Assembly (NCBI RefSeq): GCF_022750635.1
Contig: NZ_JAJKBG010000007.1
Location: 1 to 64,000, forward strand
Direction of reading: 5' to 3'
DNA: 64,000 bases
Origin: Brevundimonas pishanensis
Lineage (GTDB): Bacteria; Pseudomonadota; Alphaproteobacteria; Caulobacterales; Caulobacteraceae
Shown: one piece after another, positions 35,224 to 44,457 of the stretch
Layout: each line of letters begins with the position of its first letter
How positions within the stretch are numbered: the stretch's first letter is position 1
Notes under the pieces: model-generated
Database searches by the model: none
What the model saw: only the letters and a program-made list of their open reading frames with translations
What the model was told of the DNA's origin: nothing
Translations under genes and position numbers: made by a program

Positions 35224-37485
35224 ATGACCCAACCGCGTGTGGAACAGGACGAGACTCCGTCGACAGGGCACCCCTTCAAGGGGCGGTTCTGGATGGATCG
35301 TCCTCGCGCGGTTTTCGGTGTCGGCTACGCGGTGGCCTTTATCGTTACGGCCTTGGCGATCTGGATCGTGGCTGTGGCTCCGGGCGCGGCGGGCGAGGGG
35401 CGTGCCACCGCGGCGCGTATCATCCTTTATGCATTGCTGGCCAACCTTGCCTTGATCGGGATTTTGGCCGCGGGCGTGGGGCGTCAGGTCTTTGCACTGT
35501 TCAAGGAACGTCACGAAGCGGGCGCGCGACTGCACCTGCGCTTTGTGATGCTGTTCTCGTTTGTGTCGGTGGTTCCAGCGGTTCTGATCGCGCTGGTGTT
35601 CGGCGTGCTGGTCAACCGCGGCGTGGACCAGTGGTTTAGTGACAACGTCAGTTCCTCGGTCGAGAACGGCGCCCTGATCGGTCGCGCCTATGTGGCCGAT
35701 GTCGGTGCGGGCCTGGAACGCGATCTGGAGACGATGTCGACAGAGCTGGGCGGGGTCCGTTCGGTGTTCGACAACCGTATTCAGTTCAGCCGTGCACTGG
35801 CCCAGATCGGCGACTTCTTCGGCTATCCCGCACTCTATATTCTCAACGATAAGGGCGAGGTTTTGGCCAGCGGTGAACAGCCGGATGCGCCCCCCTATGT
35901 CGCGCCGCCTCAGGATGCCTTTGCAACGCTGGCTATCGGCGAGCAGGTTCCGGCCGCGGTCACCGAAAATCCCGATACGATCCGCGTCCTTTATCCGCTG
36001 CCTGACTATGGCAACGCCTATCTTTATGTGGTGCGCCCTCTGGCTCCCGGCCTGATCGAGCGCATGCGGACGGGCGAGGAATCCATTCTGGCGTATCGTC
36101 AGGCGGACGAGAGCCGCGCCCAGATACAGGCGACATTCGCACTGGCCTATCTGGAAACGGCGCTGCTCATTCTGGTCGGTGCGGTGTGGTTGGCTATGTC
36201 TGCGGCAAACGCGATCTCGCGCCCGATCGGTCGACTGATCGACGCCGCCGAGCGTGTTTCGGGGGGGGATCTGGAGGCGCGTGTCGATGCGTCCGACGCG
36301 CCCGCAGAAATGGTCGTGCTGTCCGAAGCGTTCAACCGCATGACACACGACATCCAGAGCCAGCAGGTCGCCCTGCGTTCGGCCAGTGTCGAGGCACAAA
36401 CCCGTTCGCGCTTTATCGAAACGGTGCTGTCGGGCGTGAGCGCGGGTGTGATCGGTCTGGACCGATATGGCCGCATCTCGGCCATCAACGATAGTGCGCG
36501 CGAGCTGTTGGCCATCACGCTCGATGACGTGCAGGGCCAGCGTCTGGGCGAGGTTTCGCCAGAACTGAGCGAGCTGTCCGAGCGGGGCGAGGCCCATATC
36601 GAAGAAGACATCGACGTCACCCGCGACGGCGAGACGCGGCGCCTGCGGGTGCGCATCGAAGGCGGACAGGGCGGCGAGATGGTCCTGACGTTCGACGACA
36701 TCACCCGTCTGGTCACGGCCCAGCGTAATGCAGCTTGGCGTGACGTAGCCCGCCGCATCGCGCACGAGATCAAGAACCCGCTGACCCCGATCCAGCTTTC
36801 GGCAGAGCGTTTGCGTCGCCGCTACCGCGCCAAGGTCGAGGACGACGTCGAGGTGTTCGACCGCTGCACCGAGACCATCATCCGTCAGGTTGGTGATATC
36901 GGCCGCATGGTGGACGAGTTCTCGTCCTTCGCTCGTATGCCGGCGCCGCGCTTCACCGAGGAACGCGCTGACGAAATGCTGCGCGAGGCGGTGTTTGCCC
37001 AGCGCGTTGCGGCGGCGGATATCGGCGTGGACCTGTTCGAGCCGGTGCCCGAGATTATTCTGGACTGCGATGGCCGGATGGTGCGTCAGGCCCTGATCAA
37101 TATTCTAAAGAATGCTGGCGAGGCCGTTTCGGCCCGCAAGGCGACGGGTGTCGAGACGGCGGTACCGGGTATCGGTGCGCGTCTTGACGTTTCTTCCGGC
37201 TATGCCCGATTCATCATCGAGGATGACGGGATCGGCTTGCCGGAGAAGGATCGTGACCGTTTGACCGAGCCCTATGTGACCACCCGTGAAAAGGGGACGG
37301 GTCTGGGCTTGGCCATTGTGAAACGTATCTGTGAAGACCACGGCGGGGAACTGCGACTGGGCGATGCAGAGGGCCTTTCGGGCGCTCGCGTCACCATGGT
37401 TTTTCCCCTTCGTCAGAACATGAAAGCTGCCCAACGGCCATCTTCGGGTGGTAAGGGAAGTGACATCGAGCGAGAGGCCCCATGA
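35224..37485 (+). CDS. ntrY: Nitrogen-regulation sensor histidine kinase NtrY
   Basis: A 753-residue membrane kinase. Three hydrophobic segments lie in the first 130 residues and another near 300-325, bounding a periplasmic sensor region of about 170 residues. HAMP, PAS (about 395-480), a phosphoacceptor domain with H514 in RRIAHEIKNPLTP, and an ATPase domain follow, with LINILKNAGEAV (N box), DDGIGLPEKD and GTGLGLAIVKRI (G boxes). It phosphorylates NtrX. The ntrX ATG overlaps its TGA (ATGA). The cue it senses is not evident; in relatives NtrY responds to nitrogen or redox state. Confidence 0.95.
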   Translation: MTQPRVEQDETPSTGHPFKGRFWMDRPRAVFGVGYAVAFIVTALAIWIVAVAPGAAGEGRATAARIILYALLANLALIGILAAGVGRQVFALFKERHEAGARLHLRFVMLFSFVSVVPAVLIALVFGVLVNRGVDQWFSDNVSSSVENGALIGRAYVADVGAGLERDLETMSTELGGVRSVFDNRIQFSRALAQIGDFFGYPALYILNDKGEVLASGEQPDAPPYVAPPQDAFATLAIGEQVPAAVTENPDTIRVLYPLPDYGNAYLYVVRPLAPGLIERMRTGEESILAYRQADESRAQIQATFALAYLETALLILVGAVWLAMSAANAISRPIGRLIDAAERVSGGDLEARVDASDAPAEMVVLSEAFNRMTHDIQSQQVALRSASVEAQTRSRFIETVLSGVSAGVIGLDRYGRISAINDSARELLAITLDDVQGQRLGEVSPELSELSERGEAHIEEDIDVTRDGETRRLRVRIEGGQGGEMVLTFDDITRLVTAQRNAAWRDVARRIAHEIKNPLTPIQLSAERLRRRYRAKVEDDVEVFDRCTETIIRQVGDIGRMVDEFSSFARMPAPRFTEERADEMLREAVFAQRVAAADIGVDLFEPVPEIILDCDGRMVRQALINILKNAGEAVSARKATGVETAVPGIGARLDVSSGYARFIIEDDGIGLPEKDRDRLTEPYVTTREKGTGLGLAIVKRICEDHGGELRLGDAEGLSGARVTMVFPLRQNMKAAQRPSSGGKGSDIEREAP

Positions 37486-38888
37486 AGAATAACGGCGCCG
37501 ACATTCTTGTCGTTGATGATGAGAGCGACATCCGCGAACTGGTTTCCGGTCTGCTGGAGGACGAGGGTCACCACGTCCGTACCGCGTCCAATGCCGAAGA
37601 GGCACTGGCGGCGGTCAAGGCACGTAAACCCTCGCTGGCTGTGCTGGATATCTGGATGCAGGGCGGAGGCATGGATGGCCTCGAACTGCTGGACGTCATC
37701 AAGGGCCTTGATGAAGACCTGCCGGTTGTCATGATCTCGGGTCACGGCAACATCGAAACTGCCGTCAGCGCGTTGAAGCGCGGTGCCTATGACTTTATCG
37801 AGAAGCCGTTCAAGTCGGACCGTCTGGTCGTCGTCGTTGATCGTGCGCTTGAAGCCGCTTCGCTGAAGCGCGAGAACCGCCGTCTGCGGGCGCAGGCCAT
37901 GACCCCGTCGGGCCTGATCGGGAAGTCGGTTGCGGCCCAGAACCTGCGCAACACCATTGCCAAGGTCGCTCCGGCCAATAGCCGCGTTCTGATTTCCGGC
38001 CCGCCGGGGTCGGGCAAGGAGTTGGTCGCGCGCCAAATTCACGACAATAGCCCCCGCGCCAAGGGTGAGTTTGTAGTCATCTCGGCTGCGGGCATGACGC
38101 CGGAACGCCTCGATCTGGAACTGTTCGGTGAAGAAGGCAGCGACGGCCGTCCCGCCAAGATCGGCGTGTTCGAGCGGGCCCATAATGGCACCCTCTATCT
38201 GGACGACGTGGCCGACATGCCGCGCGAGAGCCAGAGCCGCGTCCTTCGTGTTCTGGTCGATCAACGCTTCCGCCGCGTCGGTGGTGATCAGGACGTCCAA
38301 GTCGACGTGCGGGTCATCACCTCGACGGCCAAGGATCTGAAGGTCGAGATCGCAGAGGGGCGTTTCCGCGAAGACCTGTTCCACCGTCTCAACGTGGTGC
38401 CTATCCGCGTCCCGCCGCTGTCGGAACGTCGCGAGGATATCGCCGAGTTGGTAGAGTATTTCGTGGACACCCTGTCGTCCTCGCAGGGCCTACCGCGCCG
38501 TCAACTGGGCGAGGATGCGATTGCCGTGCTTCAGGTGCATCCGTGGCCGGGCAATGTGCGTCAGCTTCGCAATAACATCGAACGTCTGCTGATCCTTGCG
38601 ACGGGTGATCCTGCCGAGCCGATCAGCGCCGACATGCTTCCGCAGGAAGTGGCGTCGAACAATTCCAGCAGCTTTGGCAATGAGCGCATCATTGCGCTGC
38701 CGCTGCGCGAAGCCCGCGAAGTGTTCGAGCGTGACTACCTGGCGGCTCAAATCATGCGCTTTGGCGGCAATATCTCGCGCACCGCGGCCTTCATCGGTAT
38801 GGAACGCTCTGCACTACACAGAAAACTGAAATCGCTGGGCGTTTCGCCGTCTCGCGGTGGTGATGATCAAGAAGGAGAGGGCGCCTGA
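37482..38888 (+). CDS. ntrX: Response regulator NtrX lacking the GAFTGA loop
   Basis: A 468-residue NtrC-family regulator. The receiver domain has acidic pocket VVDDESD and phosphoacceptor D56 in AVLDIWM. The AAA+ domain has Walker A SGPPGSGKE at about 172-180 and a Walker B-like LYLDDVADM, and the C-terminal Fis-type helix-turn-helix contains GGNISRTAAFIGMERSALHRKL. Between ELFG (about 216) and GVFERA the GAFTGA loop that contacts sigma-54 is missing and replaced by EEGSDGRPAKI. The protein therefore probably does not activate sigma-54 promoters, as reported for other alphaproteobacterial NtrX proteins. Cotranscribed with ntrY and dat. Confidence 0.95.
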   Translation: MKNNGADILVVDDESDIRELVSGLLEDEGHHVRTASNAEEALAAVKARKPSLAVLDIWMQGGGMDGLELLDVIKGLDEDLPVVMISGHGNIETAVSALKRGAYDFIEKPFKSDRLVVVVDRALEAASLKRENRRLRAQAMTPSGLIGKSVAAQNLRNTIAKVAPANSRVLISGPPGSGKELVARQIHDNSPRAKGEFVVISAAGMTPERLDLELFGEEGSDGRPAKIGVFERAHNGTLYLDDVADMPRESQSRVLRVLVDQRFRRVGGDQDVQVDVRVITSTAKDLKVEIAEGRFREDLFHRLNVVPIRVPPLSERREDIAELVEYFVDTLSSSQGLPRRQLGEDAIAVLQVHPWPGNVRQLRNNIERLLILATGDPAEPISADMLPQEVASNNSSSFGNERIIALPLREAREVFERDYLAAQIMRFGGNISRTAAFIGMERSALHRKLKSLGVSPSRGGDDQEGEGA

Positions 38889-39748
38889 TGTCGAGGGTCG
38901 CCTACGTAAACGGGACATACCGTCCGCATTCGCAAGCCGTTGTCCACATCGAGGACCGTGGCTTCCAGTTTGCCGATGGCGTCTATGAAGTCTGGTCGGT
39001 GTTCGACGGCAAGCTGGCCGACTACGAAGGCCACATGGAACGTCTGGGCCGCAGCCTAACGGAGCTGCGCATCGAAATTCCGATGACCTCGCAAGCTCTG
39101 GGCGTCGTTCTGCGCGAGACCATCCGTCGTAACCGCGTGCGTAACGGTATCGTCTATCTCCAGATCACCCGCGGCACCGCGCCGCGCGACCATGCCTTCC
39201 CGAAGGGTGTGGCTCCGAGCGTGATCGTGACGTCCAAGTCGATCAATCTTCCGGCGGGCGAGGAAAAGGCGGCCAAGGGCGCAGCGGGCATCACTCATCC
39301 GGACATCCGCTGGGGCCGTTGCGATATCAAGACGGTCGGCCTTCTGCCGAACGCCTTGGCCAAACAAGCTGCCCGCGAAAAGGGTGCCTATGAGGCTATC
39401 CTGTTCGACGAGATGGGTATGGTCACCGAGGGCTCCTCGACCAATGCGTGGATCGTGGACGAGAACGGCAAGCTGCGCACCCGCGACACCCAGGCCAACA
39501 TCCTGCGCGGCATTACCCGGGCCGCCATCATGAAGTTGGTGAAGGAAGAAGGCATCGAACTGGACGAACGCCCGTTTAGCGTCGAGGAAGCCAAGAAAGC
39601 CAAGGAACTGTTCGTGACTGCGGCGTCCAGCTTCGTGATGCCACTGGTTTCACTGGATGGCGACAAGATCGGTGACGGCAAGCCCGGCCCAATCGCGACG
39701 CGCCTGCGCGCCGTGTACCTTGAACAAGCGATCCGCAACGCCATTTAA
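38888..39748 (+). CDS. dat: D-amino-acid aminotransferase
   Basis: A 286-residue class IV PLP aminotransferase. The PLP lysine is in RCDIKTVGLLPNALAKQAA, and the phosphate-binding region includes EGSSTNAWIV and RDTQANILRGITRA. These match D-alanine transaminases, which supply D-amino acids for peptidoglycan. Branched-chain aminotransferase is the alternative within the fold, but the ThrAsn pattern and length favour Dat. The ATG overlaps the ntrX TGA (TGATG), so it is part of the ntrYX transcript, as in Caulobacter. Confidence 0.9.
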   Translation: MSRVAYVNGTYRPHSQAVVHIEDRGFQFADGVYEVWSVFDGKLADYEGHMERLGRSLTELRIEIPMTSQALGVVLRETIRRNRVRNGIVYLQITRGTAPRDHAFPKGVAPSVIVTSKSINLPAGEEKAAKGAAGITHPDIRWGRCDIKTVGLLPNALAKQAAREKGAYEAILFDEMGMVTEGSSTNAWIVDENGKLRTRDTQANILRGITRAAIMKLVKEEGIELDERPFSVEEAKKAKELFVTAASSFVMPLVSLDGDKIGDGKPGPIATRLRAVYLEQAIRNAI

Positions 39749-39853
39749 GTCATTGCGACCCTGGGTCGTGCGCGTTTAAGCTGTGACGCGGGCTGAAAAG
39801 GCCTGTGTCCGCTTTGCGGGCTCAGAAATAACCAAGAACAGGATAAACCTGCC

Positions 39854-40099
39854 ATGTCGCAAGACAAACGCCAGAACCTTCAAGACACTTTCCTGAACAG
39901 CGTCCGTAAGACCAAAACTCCGCTGACCATCTTTCTGGTCAATGGCGTAAAGCTTCAGGGCATCGTCACCTGGTTCGACAACTTCTGTGTGCTTCTCCGT
40001 CGCGATGGCCAGTCGCAACTGGTTTATAAACATGCCATCTCGACCATTATGCCTGCCGGTCCGGTGCAGATGTTCGAGCCCGAAACCGAAGAAGAGTGA
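39854..40099 (+). CDS. hfq: RNA chaperone Hfq
   Basis: An 81-residue Sm-like hexamer subunit that pairs small RNAs with mRNAs. The N-terminus [22 protein letters not shown] forms Sm1, and [11 protein letters not shown] is the Sm2 signature. It lacks a long C-terminal tail, as in other alphaproteobacteria, and ends in an acidic EPETEEE. The ATG follows an aggat site after a 105-base gap, which likely contains its own promoter. hflX begins immediately after its stop. Confidence 0.97.
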   Translation: MSQDKRQNLQDTFLNSVRKTKTPLTIFLVNGVKLQGIVTWFDNFCVLLRRDGQSQLVYKHAISTIMPAGPVQMFEPETEEE

Positions 40100-41413
40100 T
40101 TGTCCTCTAAACTCGTAGACCATTCCGTCCCGCTTATCCGGGCGATCGTAGTTCACCCCGACAGGGGTTCCGACAACTCGCGTCACGCCATCGACCGTCT
40201 CGAAGAGGCGGTCGGGTTGGCGCGTGCGCTGGACCTTGATGTACGCGCCGAGGAAATCGTGCGCGTTCGCTCCATCACGCCTGCCACCCTGTTTGGGTCA
40301 GGCAAGGTCGAGGAGCTTGAGGCTCTGGTGCTTGCCGCCGAGGCCGAGGCTGTCGTGGTGGACGACCAGTTGACGCCCGTTCAGCAGCGCAACCTTGAAA
40401 AGGCTTGGGACGTGAAGGTCATCGACCGCACGGGCCTGATCCTTGAAATCTTTGGCCGTCGTGCGCGCACCAAGGAAGGCCGTCTTCAGGTCGAACTGGC
40501 GCGTCTTGACTATGAACGCTCGCGTCTGGTCCGCACGTGGACCCACCTTGAGCGCCAGCGCGGCGGCACCGGCTCGACCGGCGGTCCGGGGGAAACCCAG
40601 ATCGAAATCGACCGCCGCCTGATCGCCGACAAGATCGTCAAGCTGAAGGGCGAACTGGAAGAGGTGCGCCGCACCCGTGGCCTGCATCGCAAGGCCCGCA
40701 AGCGTGTGCCTTTCCCAGCTGTGGCGCTGGTGGGCTACACCAACGCGGGTAAATCGACCCTGTTCAACCGCATGACGGGGTCCGAAGTGTTCGCCAAGGA
40801 TCTGCTGTTCGCGACGCTGGATACAACCCAGCGCACGATCAAACTGCCGCAGGGCCGCCCCGCCATCATCGCCGATACTGTGGGCTTCATCTCCGACCTT
40901 CCCCACGAACTGGTCGAGAGCTTCCGCGCCACGCTGGAAGAGGTGGGCGAGGCCGACCTCATCCTGCATGTGCGCGATATCGCGCCGCCGGACACCGAGG
41001 CCCAGCGCAAGGACGTCGAAGAGGTTCTGAACCAGATTCCGACGCCGGAGGGTCGTACCCGCCGCATTCTTGAAGTCTGGAACAAGATCGACCTTCTGGA
41101 CGACGAGGCCAAGGAAGCCATCTTGGGTCAGTCGGAACGTCTGGCCAAGGAAGGCAAGGCAGTCGCCGTCTCGGCATGGACAGGCGAGGGCATCGAGACC
41201 CTCCGCGACGTTATCGCCGGATTGATCGACGATGACCCCGAGAGCGTCATCCTGATCCCGTCGTCGCGTGGCGATGTGCTGGCGTGGCTGTATGAAAACG
41301 GCCGCGTGACCGATCGTCATACCGAGGAGGATGGCACGATCCGCGTGACCGTTCGCTTGCACCCTGCGGCGCTTGGCCGTTTTGAACGTTCCTATCCCGA
41401 CATCCTGAGTTGA
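40100..41413 (+). CDS. hflX: Ribosome-associated GTPase HflX
   Basis: A 437-residue GTPase that splits stalled ribosomes. The N-terminal domain includes LFGSGKVEELEAL and a glycine-rich ERQRGGTGSTGGPGETQIE linker. The G domain has GYTNAGKST, DTVGFISDLPHELVESF and NKIDL. The start is TTG at 40100, the first base after the hfq stop, so translation is probably coupled. The hfq-hflX pair is widely conserved. An antiporter gene follows after one base. Confidence 0.95.
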   Translation: MSSKLVDHSVPLIRAIVVHPDRGSDNSRHAIDRLEEAVGLARALDLDVRAEEIVRVRSITPATLFGSGKVEELEALVLAAEAEAVVVDDQLTPVQQRNLEKAWDVKVIDRTGLILEIFGRRARTKEGRLQVELARLDYERSRLVRTWTHLERQRGGTGSTGGPGETQIEIDRRLIADKIVKLKGELEEVRRTRGLHRKARKRVPFPAVALVGYTNAGKSTLFNRMTGSEVFAKDLLFATLDTTQRTIKLPQGRPAIIADTVGFISDLPHELVESFRATLEEVGEADLILHVRDIAPPDTEAQRKDVEEVLNQIPTPEGRTRRILEVWNKIDLLDDEAKEAILGQSERLAKEGKAVAVSAWTGEGIETLRDVIAGLIDDDPESVILIPSSRGDVLAWLYENGRVTDRHTEEDGTIRVTVRLHPAALGRFERSYPDILS

Positions 41414-41414
41414 T

Positions 41415-43052
41415 ATGCACCTGATCGAAACCGCGCTGTTCCTTCTGCTGGCCGTTGTGCTGTCGGGATGGGTGTCGCGGATTACCCGCCTGCCGCTCCC
41501 GCTCGTTCAAATCGCGCTGGGCGCAGGCGTGGTGCTGATCACGGGCGAAAGCGTCGATCTGCGGCCGGAGATTTTCTTCCTGCTGTTCTTGCCGCCGCTG
41601 CTGTTTGTGGACGCCTGGCGGATACCCAAGACCGCGCTTTACAAGGATCGGGCAGTGATCCTCGAACTGGCCTTGGGGCTAGTGGTGTTCACGGTGCTGG
41701 GGCTCGGTTTCTTTATCAACTGGATGATACCGGCGATGCCGTTGGCAGTAGCATTTGCCCTTGCGGCGATCCTGTCACCCACTGACCCTATTGCCGTTTC
41801 GGCCATCGCCGGTCGCAGCGGTATGCCCAAGCGCCTGATGCACATTCTGGAGGGCGAAAGCCTTCTGAATGACGCTACGGGCCTCACCTGCATGCGCATC
41901 GCGGTGATTGCGGCGACAACCGGTGCCTTCTCCCTGACCAGCGCCGTGGGGACCTTTGCGTGGCTGGCACTGGCCGGTCTGGCGGTCGGCGTAGTGGTCA
42001 GCCTGTCTATCAATCTGGCCAAAGGCTTCATCAGCCGTCGCTGGGGCGAGGATGTAGGCGGCCAAATCCTCATCAGCCTGCTGATCCCGTTCGCGGCCTA
42101 TCTCGCGGCTGAAGCCATTCACGCGTCGGGCATTCTGGCCGCCGTTTCGGCTGGTATCACTATGAGCATCACCGAGCGCCGCGGTACCGCTATGGCCGCC
42201 ACGCGCATCCGTCGCGCAGTGGTGTGGGACACGGTTCAGTTTACGGCTAACGGCCTGATCTTCGTTATTTTGGGCGAGCAACTGCCCTCGATCATGGCCC
42301 GTGCCGCCGAGGTGATCCGCACGACCGAGCGCACCGAGATCTGGTGGCTCGGCATCTATGTGTTCGCCATTGTCGGCGTTTTGGCCGCACTGCGGTTTCT
42401 GTGGGTGTGGGCGACGCTGAAACTGACATTGTTCAGTGGCAAGCTGTCGGGCGGAAAGCGCCCGCGTCTGCGTTGGCGTCTGGTGGCGGTTATGGCCCTG
42501 TCGGGGGTTCGCGGGGCGATTACGCTGGCCGGTATTCTGACATTGCCGTTCTTCGTGGCCGACGGTGGACTGCTGCCGGCACGTAACCTCGCCATCTTCC
42601 TCGCTGCGGGCGTCATCATCGTCTCGCTGGTTCTAGCCAGTGTGGCCTTGCCTATCTTGCTCAAGGGCGTGGAGCTTCCCCCGGATACGCATGTCCAAAG
42701 TGCCGAGGAACGCGCCCGTCGCGCGGCAGCGGCAGCGGCTATCCGTGCACTGGAAGAGTCCGAGCGTGCGCTGGACGTTGCCGCCGTGCATGCCCGCGCC
42801 GACGAGCATGCCGAGGTGGTCGCCCGCCTGATGGAGGACTATCGCCAGCAGATCGACCTGCATTCCGGCACTGCGCCCGATCAGACCGAGCGTAACAAGA
42901 AGTTGGACGCCATCGAGCGCGACCTGCGCATCCTGTGCTTCAAGGCGCAGCGCGAAGAGATGATCAAGCTGGCCCGCACGCACTTGTTGGACGAGGAAAC
43001 CGCCAAGAAGTTGATCCGCGAGATCGACCTTGAGGAAATCCGTTTCGCCTAA
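41415..43052 (+). CDS. Na+/H+ antiporter, CPA1 family
   Basis: A 545-residue cation/proton antiporter with about twelve membrane segments in the first 420 residues. Typical motifs are LPPLLFVDAWRIPK, AAILSPTDPIAVSAIAG, the ion-site LEGESLLNDATGL and GVRGAITLAGIL. A soluble, charged tail of about 125 residues follows, likely regulatory. It corresponds to the YjcE/NhaP-type CPA1 proteins. It begins one base after the hflX stop and probably shares its transcript. Confidence 0.9.
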   Translation: MHLIETALFLLLAVVLSGWVSRITRLPLPLVQIALGAGVVLITGESVDLRPEIFFLLFLPPLLFVDAWRIPKTALYKDRAVILELALGLVVFTVLGLGFFINWMIPAMPLAVAFALAAILSPTDPIAVSAIAGRSGMPKRLMHILEGESLLNDATGLTCMRIAVIAATTGAFSLTSAVGTFAWLALAGLAVGVVVSLSINLAKGFISRRWGEDVGGQILISLLIPFAAYLAAEAIHASGILAAVSAGITMSITERRGTAMAATRIRRAVVWDTVQFTANGLIFVILGEQLPSIMARAAEVIRTTERTEIWWLGIYVFAIVGVLAALRFLWVWATLKLTLFSGKLSGGKRPRLRWRLVAVMALSGVRGAITLAGILTLPFFVADGGLLPARNLAIFLAAGVIIVSLVLASVALPILLKGVELPPDTHVQSAEERARRAAAAAAIRALEESERALDVAAVHARADEHAEVVARLMEDYRQQIDLHSGTAPDQTERNKKLDAIERDLRILCFKAQREEMIKLARTHLLDEETAKKLIREIDLEEIRFA

Positions 43053-43072
43053 TCCGCGAGACAGCCCGTGAA

Positions 43073-43097
43073 CTGGCAGCCTTAGCTAGGCTGCCAG
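43073..43097. terminator. Stem-loop between antiporter and DUF1643 genes
   Basis: A perfect 9-bp stem (ctggcagcc at 43073-43081, ggctgccag at 43089-43097) with the loop ttagcta, which contains the DUF1643 stop codon. It lacks a T-run, so termination strength is uncertain. Confidence 0.45.
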
Positions 43098-43672
43098 CGC
43101 AGTAGAGGCGTATCGCCTTTAAGGTAGAGCGGGTGCTTGGGACTGCCGTCGCCATTGGTGCCAAAGCACCAGAGGTCGATGCCGTCAGCAGTGAGGGCTT
43201 CGACCAGCGCCTTACCTGCGGGGACCAGCGCCTTGTTCAGCTTGCCGTGGCACAGGACGACGCGGGCCGCGCCCTTGGCCTGTTCGCGGATGGCGGGCAG
43301 GTTGGCGGGCGAGCACGCGACAACGCCTTCTTCCAGCAGCATCTTGGGGTGGGTGGCGCGATAGTCGCCGACATTGGCCTTCACCATGGCGTCAAAGCCT
43401 TCGCGCTGGGCAAAGGTCCATTCGCGGGCGCAGGTCGGGTCGTTGACCATGGCGTCGGCGGTCGACGGGTTCATGCCGATGAATAGGATGTACCGCTCGG
43501 GGAAGGTGTCGCCGATCCAGCGGCGCATCAGGGTGCGGTGACGGCCATCCTCGCTGAACACTGCGTCACCCTTTACGCCAGCCATCAGGTTCAGGCGCAC
43601 CTTGCCGCCCGGATCATGTTCGGTCGGATCGCGCGGGATCAGGTCCAACTGGTCGGCCAGTCTCTTACTCAT
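43082..43672 (-). CDS. DUF1643 domain protein
   Basis: A 196-residue protein of the DUF1643 family, recognised by the YILFIGMNPSTADAMVNDPTCAREWTFAQREGFDAM-type core (key elements GMNPSTA, NDPT and R..F), and by VVLCHGKLN and LWCFGTNGDGSPKHPLYL near the end. The family is uncharacterised and has been linked to uracil-DNA-glycosylase-like folds; I cannot assign a reaction. Its ATG overlaps the mazG stop by four bases, indicating translational coupling to a nucleotide-pool sanitising enzyme. Confidence 0.82.
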   Translation of the reverse strand: MSKRLADQLDLIPRDPTEHDPGGKVRLNLMAGVKGDAVFSEDGRHRTLMRRWIGDTFPERYILFIGMNPSTADAMVNDPTCAREWTFAQREGFDAMVKANVGDYRATHPKMLLEEGVVACSPANLPAIREQAKGAARVVLCHGKLNKALVPAGKALVEALTADGIDLWCFGTNGDGSPKHPLYLKGDTPLLRWQPS

Positions 43673-44457
43673 GCTTTTTCAACAGCCTTGGCGGCGTCCC
43701 ACAGGGCGTCCATTTCGGCGAGGTCGGACTGTTCCGGCGTGCGGCCGTCCTTCTTCAACTCGGCCTCGATGAACTCGAAGCGGCGCACGAACTTCGCATT
43801 GGCACCGCGCAGGGCGTCTTCGGGTTCAATCTCCAGCTTGCGGGCGAGATTGGCCATAACGAACAGCAGGTCACCCAGCTCTTCCTTGGCCTTTTCCTTG
43901 TCGCCAGCCTTCAGCTCGACGCGCAGTTCCTCGACCTCTTCGGCCATCTTGTCGAAGACCTCGTCAACCGACGGCCAGTCGAAGCCGACGCGGCCCGCAC
44001 GCTTGGTCAGCTTGGCCGCGCGGGTGAGGGCGGGCAGGCCGACGGGAACATCGTCCAAGACGCCTGTCTGGGATTTGGCGACGCGCTCCGCGGCCTTGAT
44101 GTCTTCCCAGCGGGCCTTTTGGGCGACGCCCGTTGGCTTGGCCTCTTCGGTGCCGAATACGTGCGGGTGGCGCCGGACCAGCTTGTCGGCCATGGCCTCG
44201 GCCACGTCTTCCAGTTTGAAATGGCCGGCTTCTTCGGCCATGCGAGAGTGGAACACCACTTGGAACAGCAAGTCACCCAGTTCGACACGAAGCTCGTCCA
44301 TGTCGTTCCGCTCGATGGCGTCGGCGACTTCGTAAGCTTCTTCGATGGTGTAGGGGGCGATGGTCTGGAAGGTCTGCTCCACATCCCATGGGCAGCCGCC
44401 ATTCGGGTCGCGCAGGCGGACCATGATCTCTTTCAGGCGGTCGACGGGATGGGTCAT
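43669..44457 (-). CDS. mazG: Nucleoside triphosphate pyrophosphohydrolase MazG
   Basis: A 262-residue enzyme hydrolysing non-canonical or excess NTPs to NMPs. Two MazG repeats are visible: one with PWDVEQTFQTIAPYTIEEAYEVADAI and ELGDLLFQVVFHSRMAEE, the other with VEELRVELKAGDKEKAKEELGDLLFVMANLAR, each supplying the EExxE metal ligands. The opening VDRLKEIMVRLRDPNGGCPWD is the family signature. It starts immediately next to the symporter gene, overlaps DUF1643, and lies downstream of hfq-hflX in opposite orientation. Confidence 0.95.
   Translation of the reverse strand: MTHPVDRLKEIMVRLRDPNGGCPWDVEQTFQTIAPYTIEEAYEVADAIERNDMDELRVELGDLLFQVVFHSRMAEEAGHFKLEDVAEAMADKLVRRHPHVFGTEEAKPTGVAQKARWEDIKAAERVAKSQTGVLDDVPVGLPALTRAAKLTKRAGRVGFDWPSVDEVFDKMAEEVEELRVELKAGDKEKAKEELGDLLFVMANLARKLEIEPEDALRGANAKFVRRFEFIEAELKKDGRTPEQSDLAEMDALWDAAKAVEKA

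Noticed and set aside
37690-38740. sigma-54 activator function for NtrX
   Set aside because: The GAFTGA loop is absent, so despite the AAA+ domain I do not annotate it as a sigma-54 activator.
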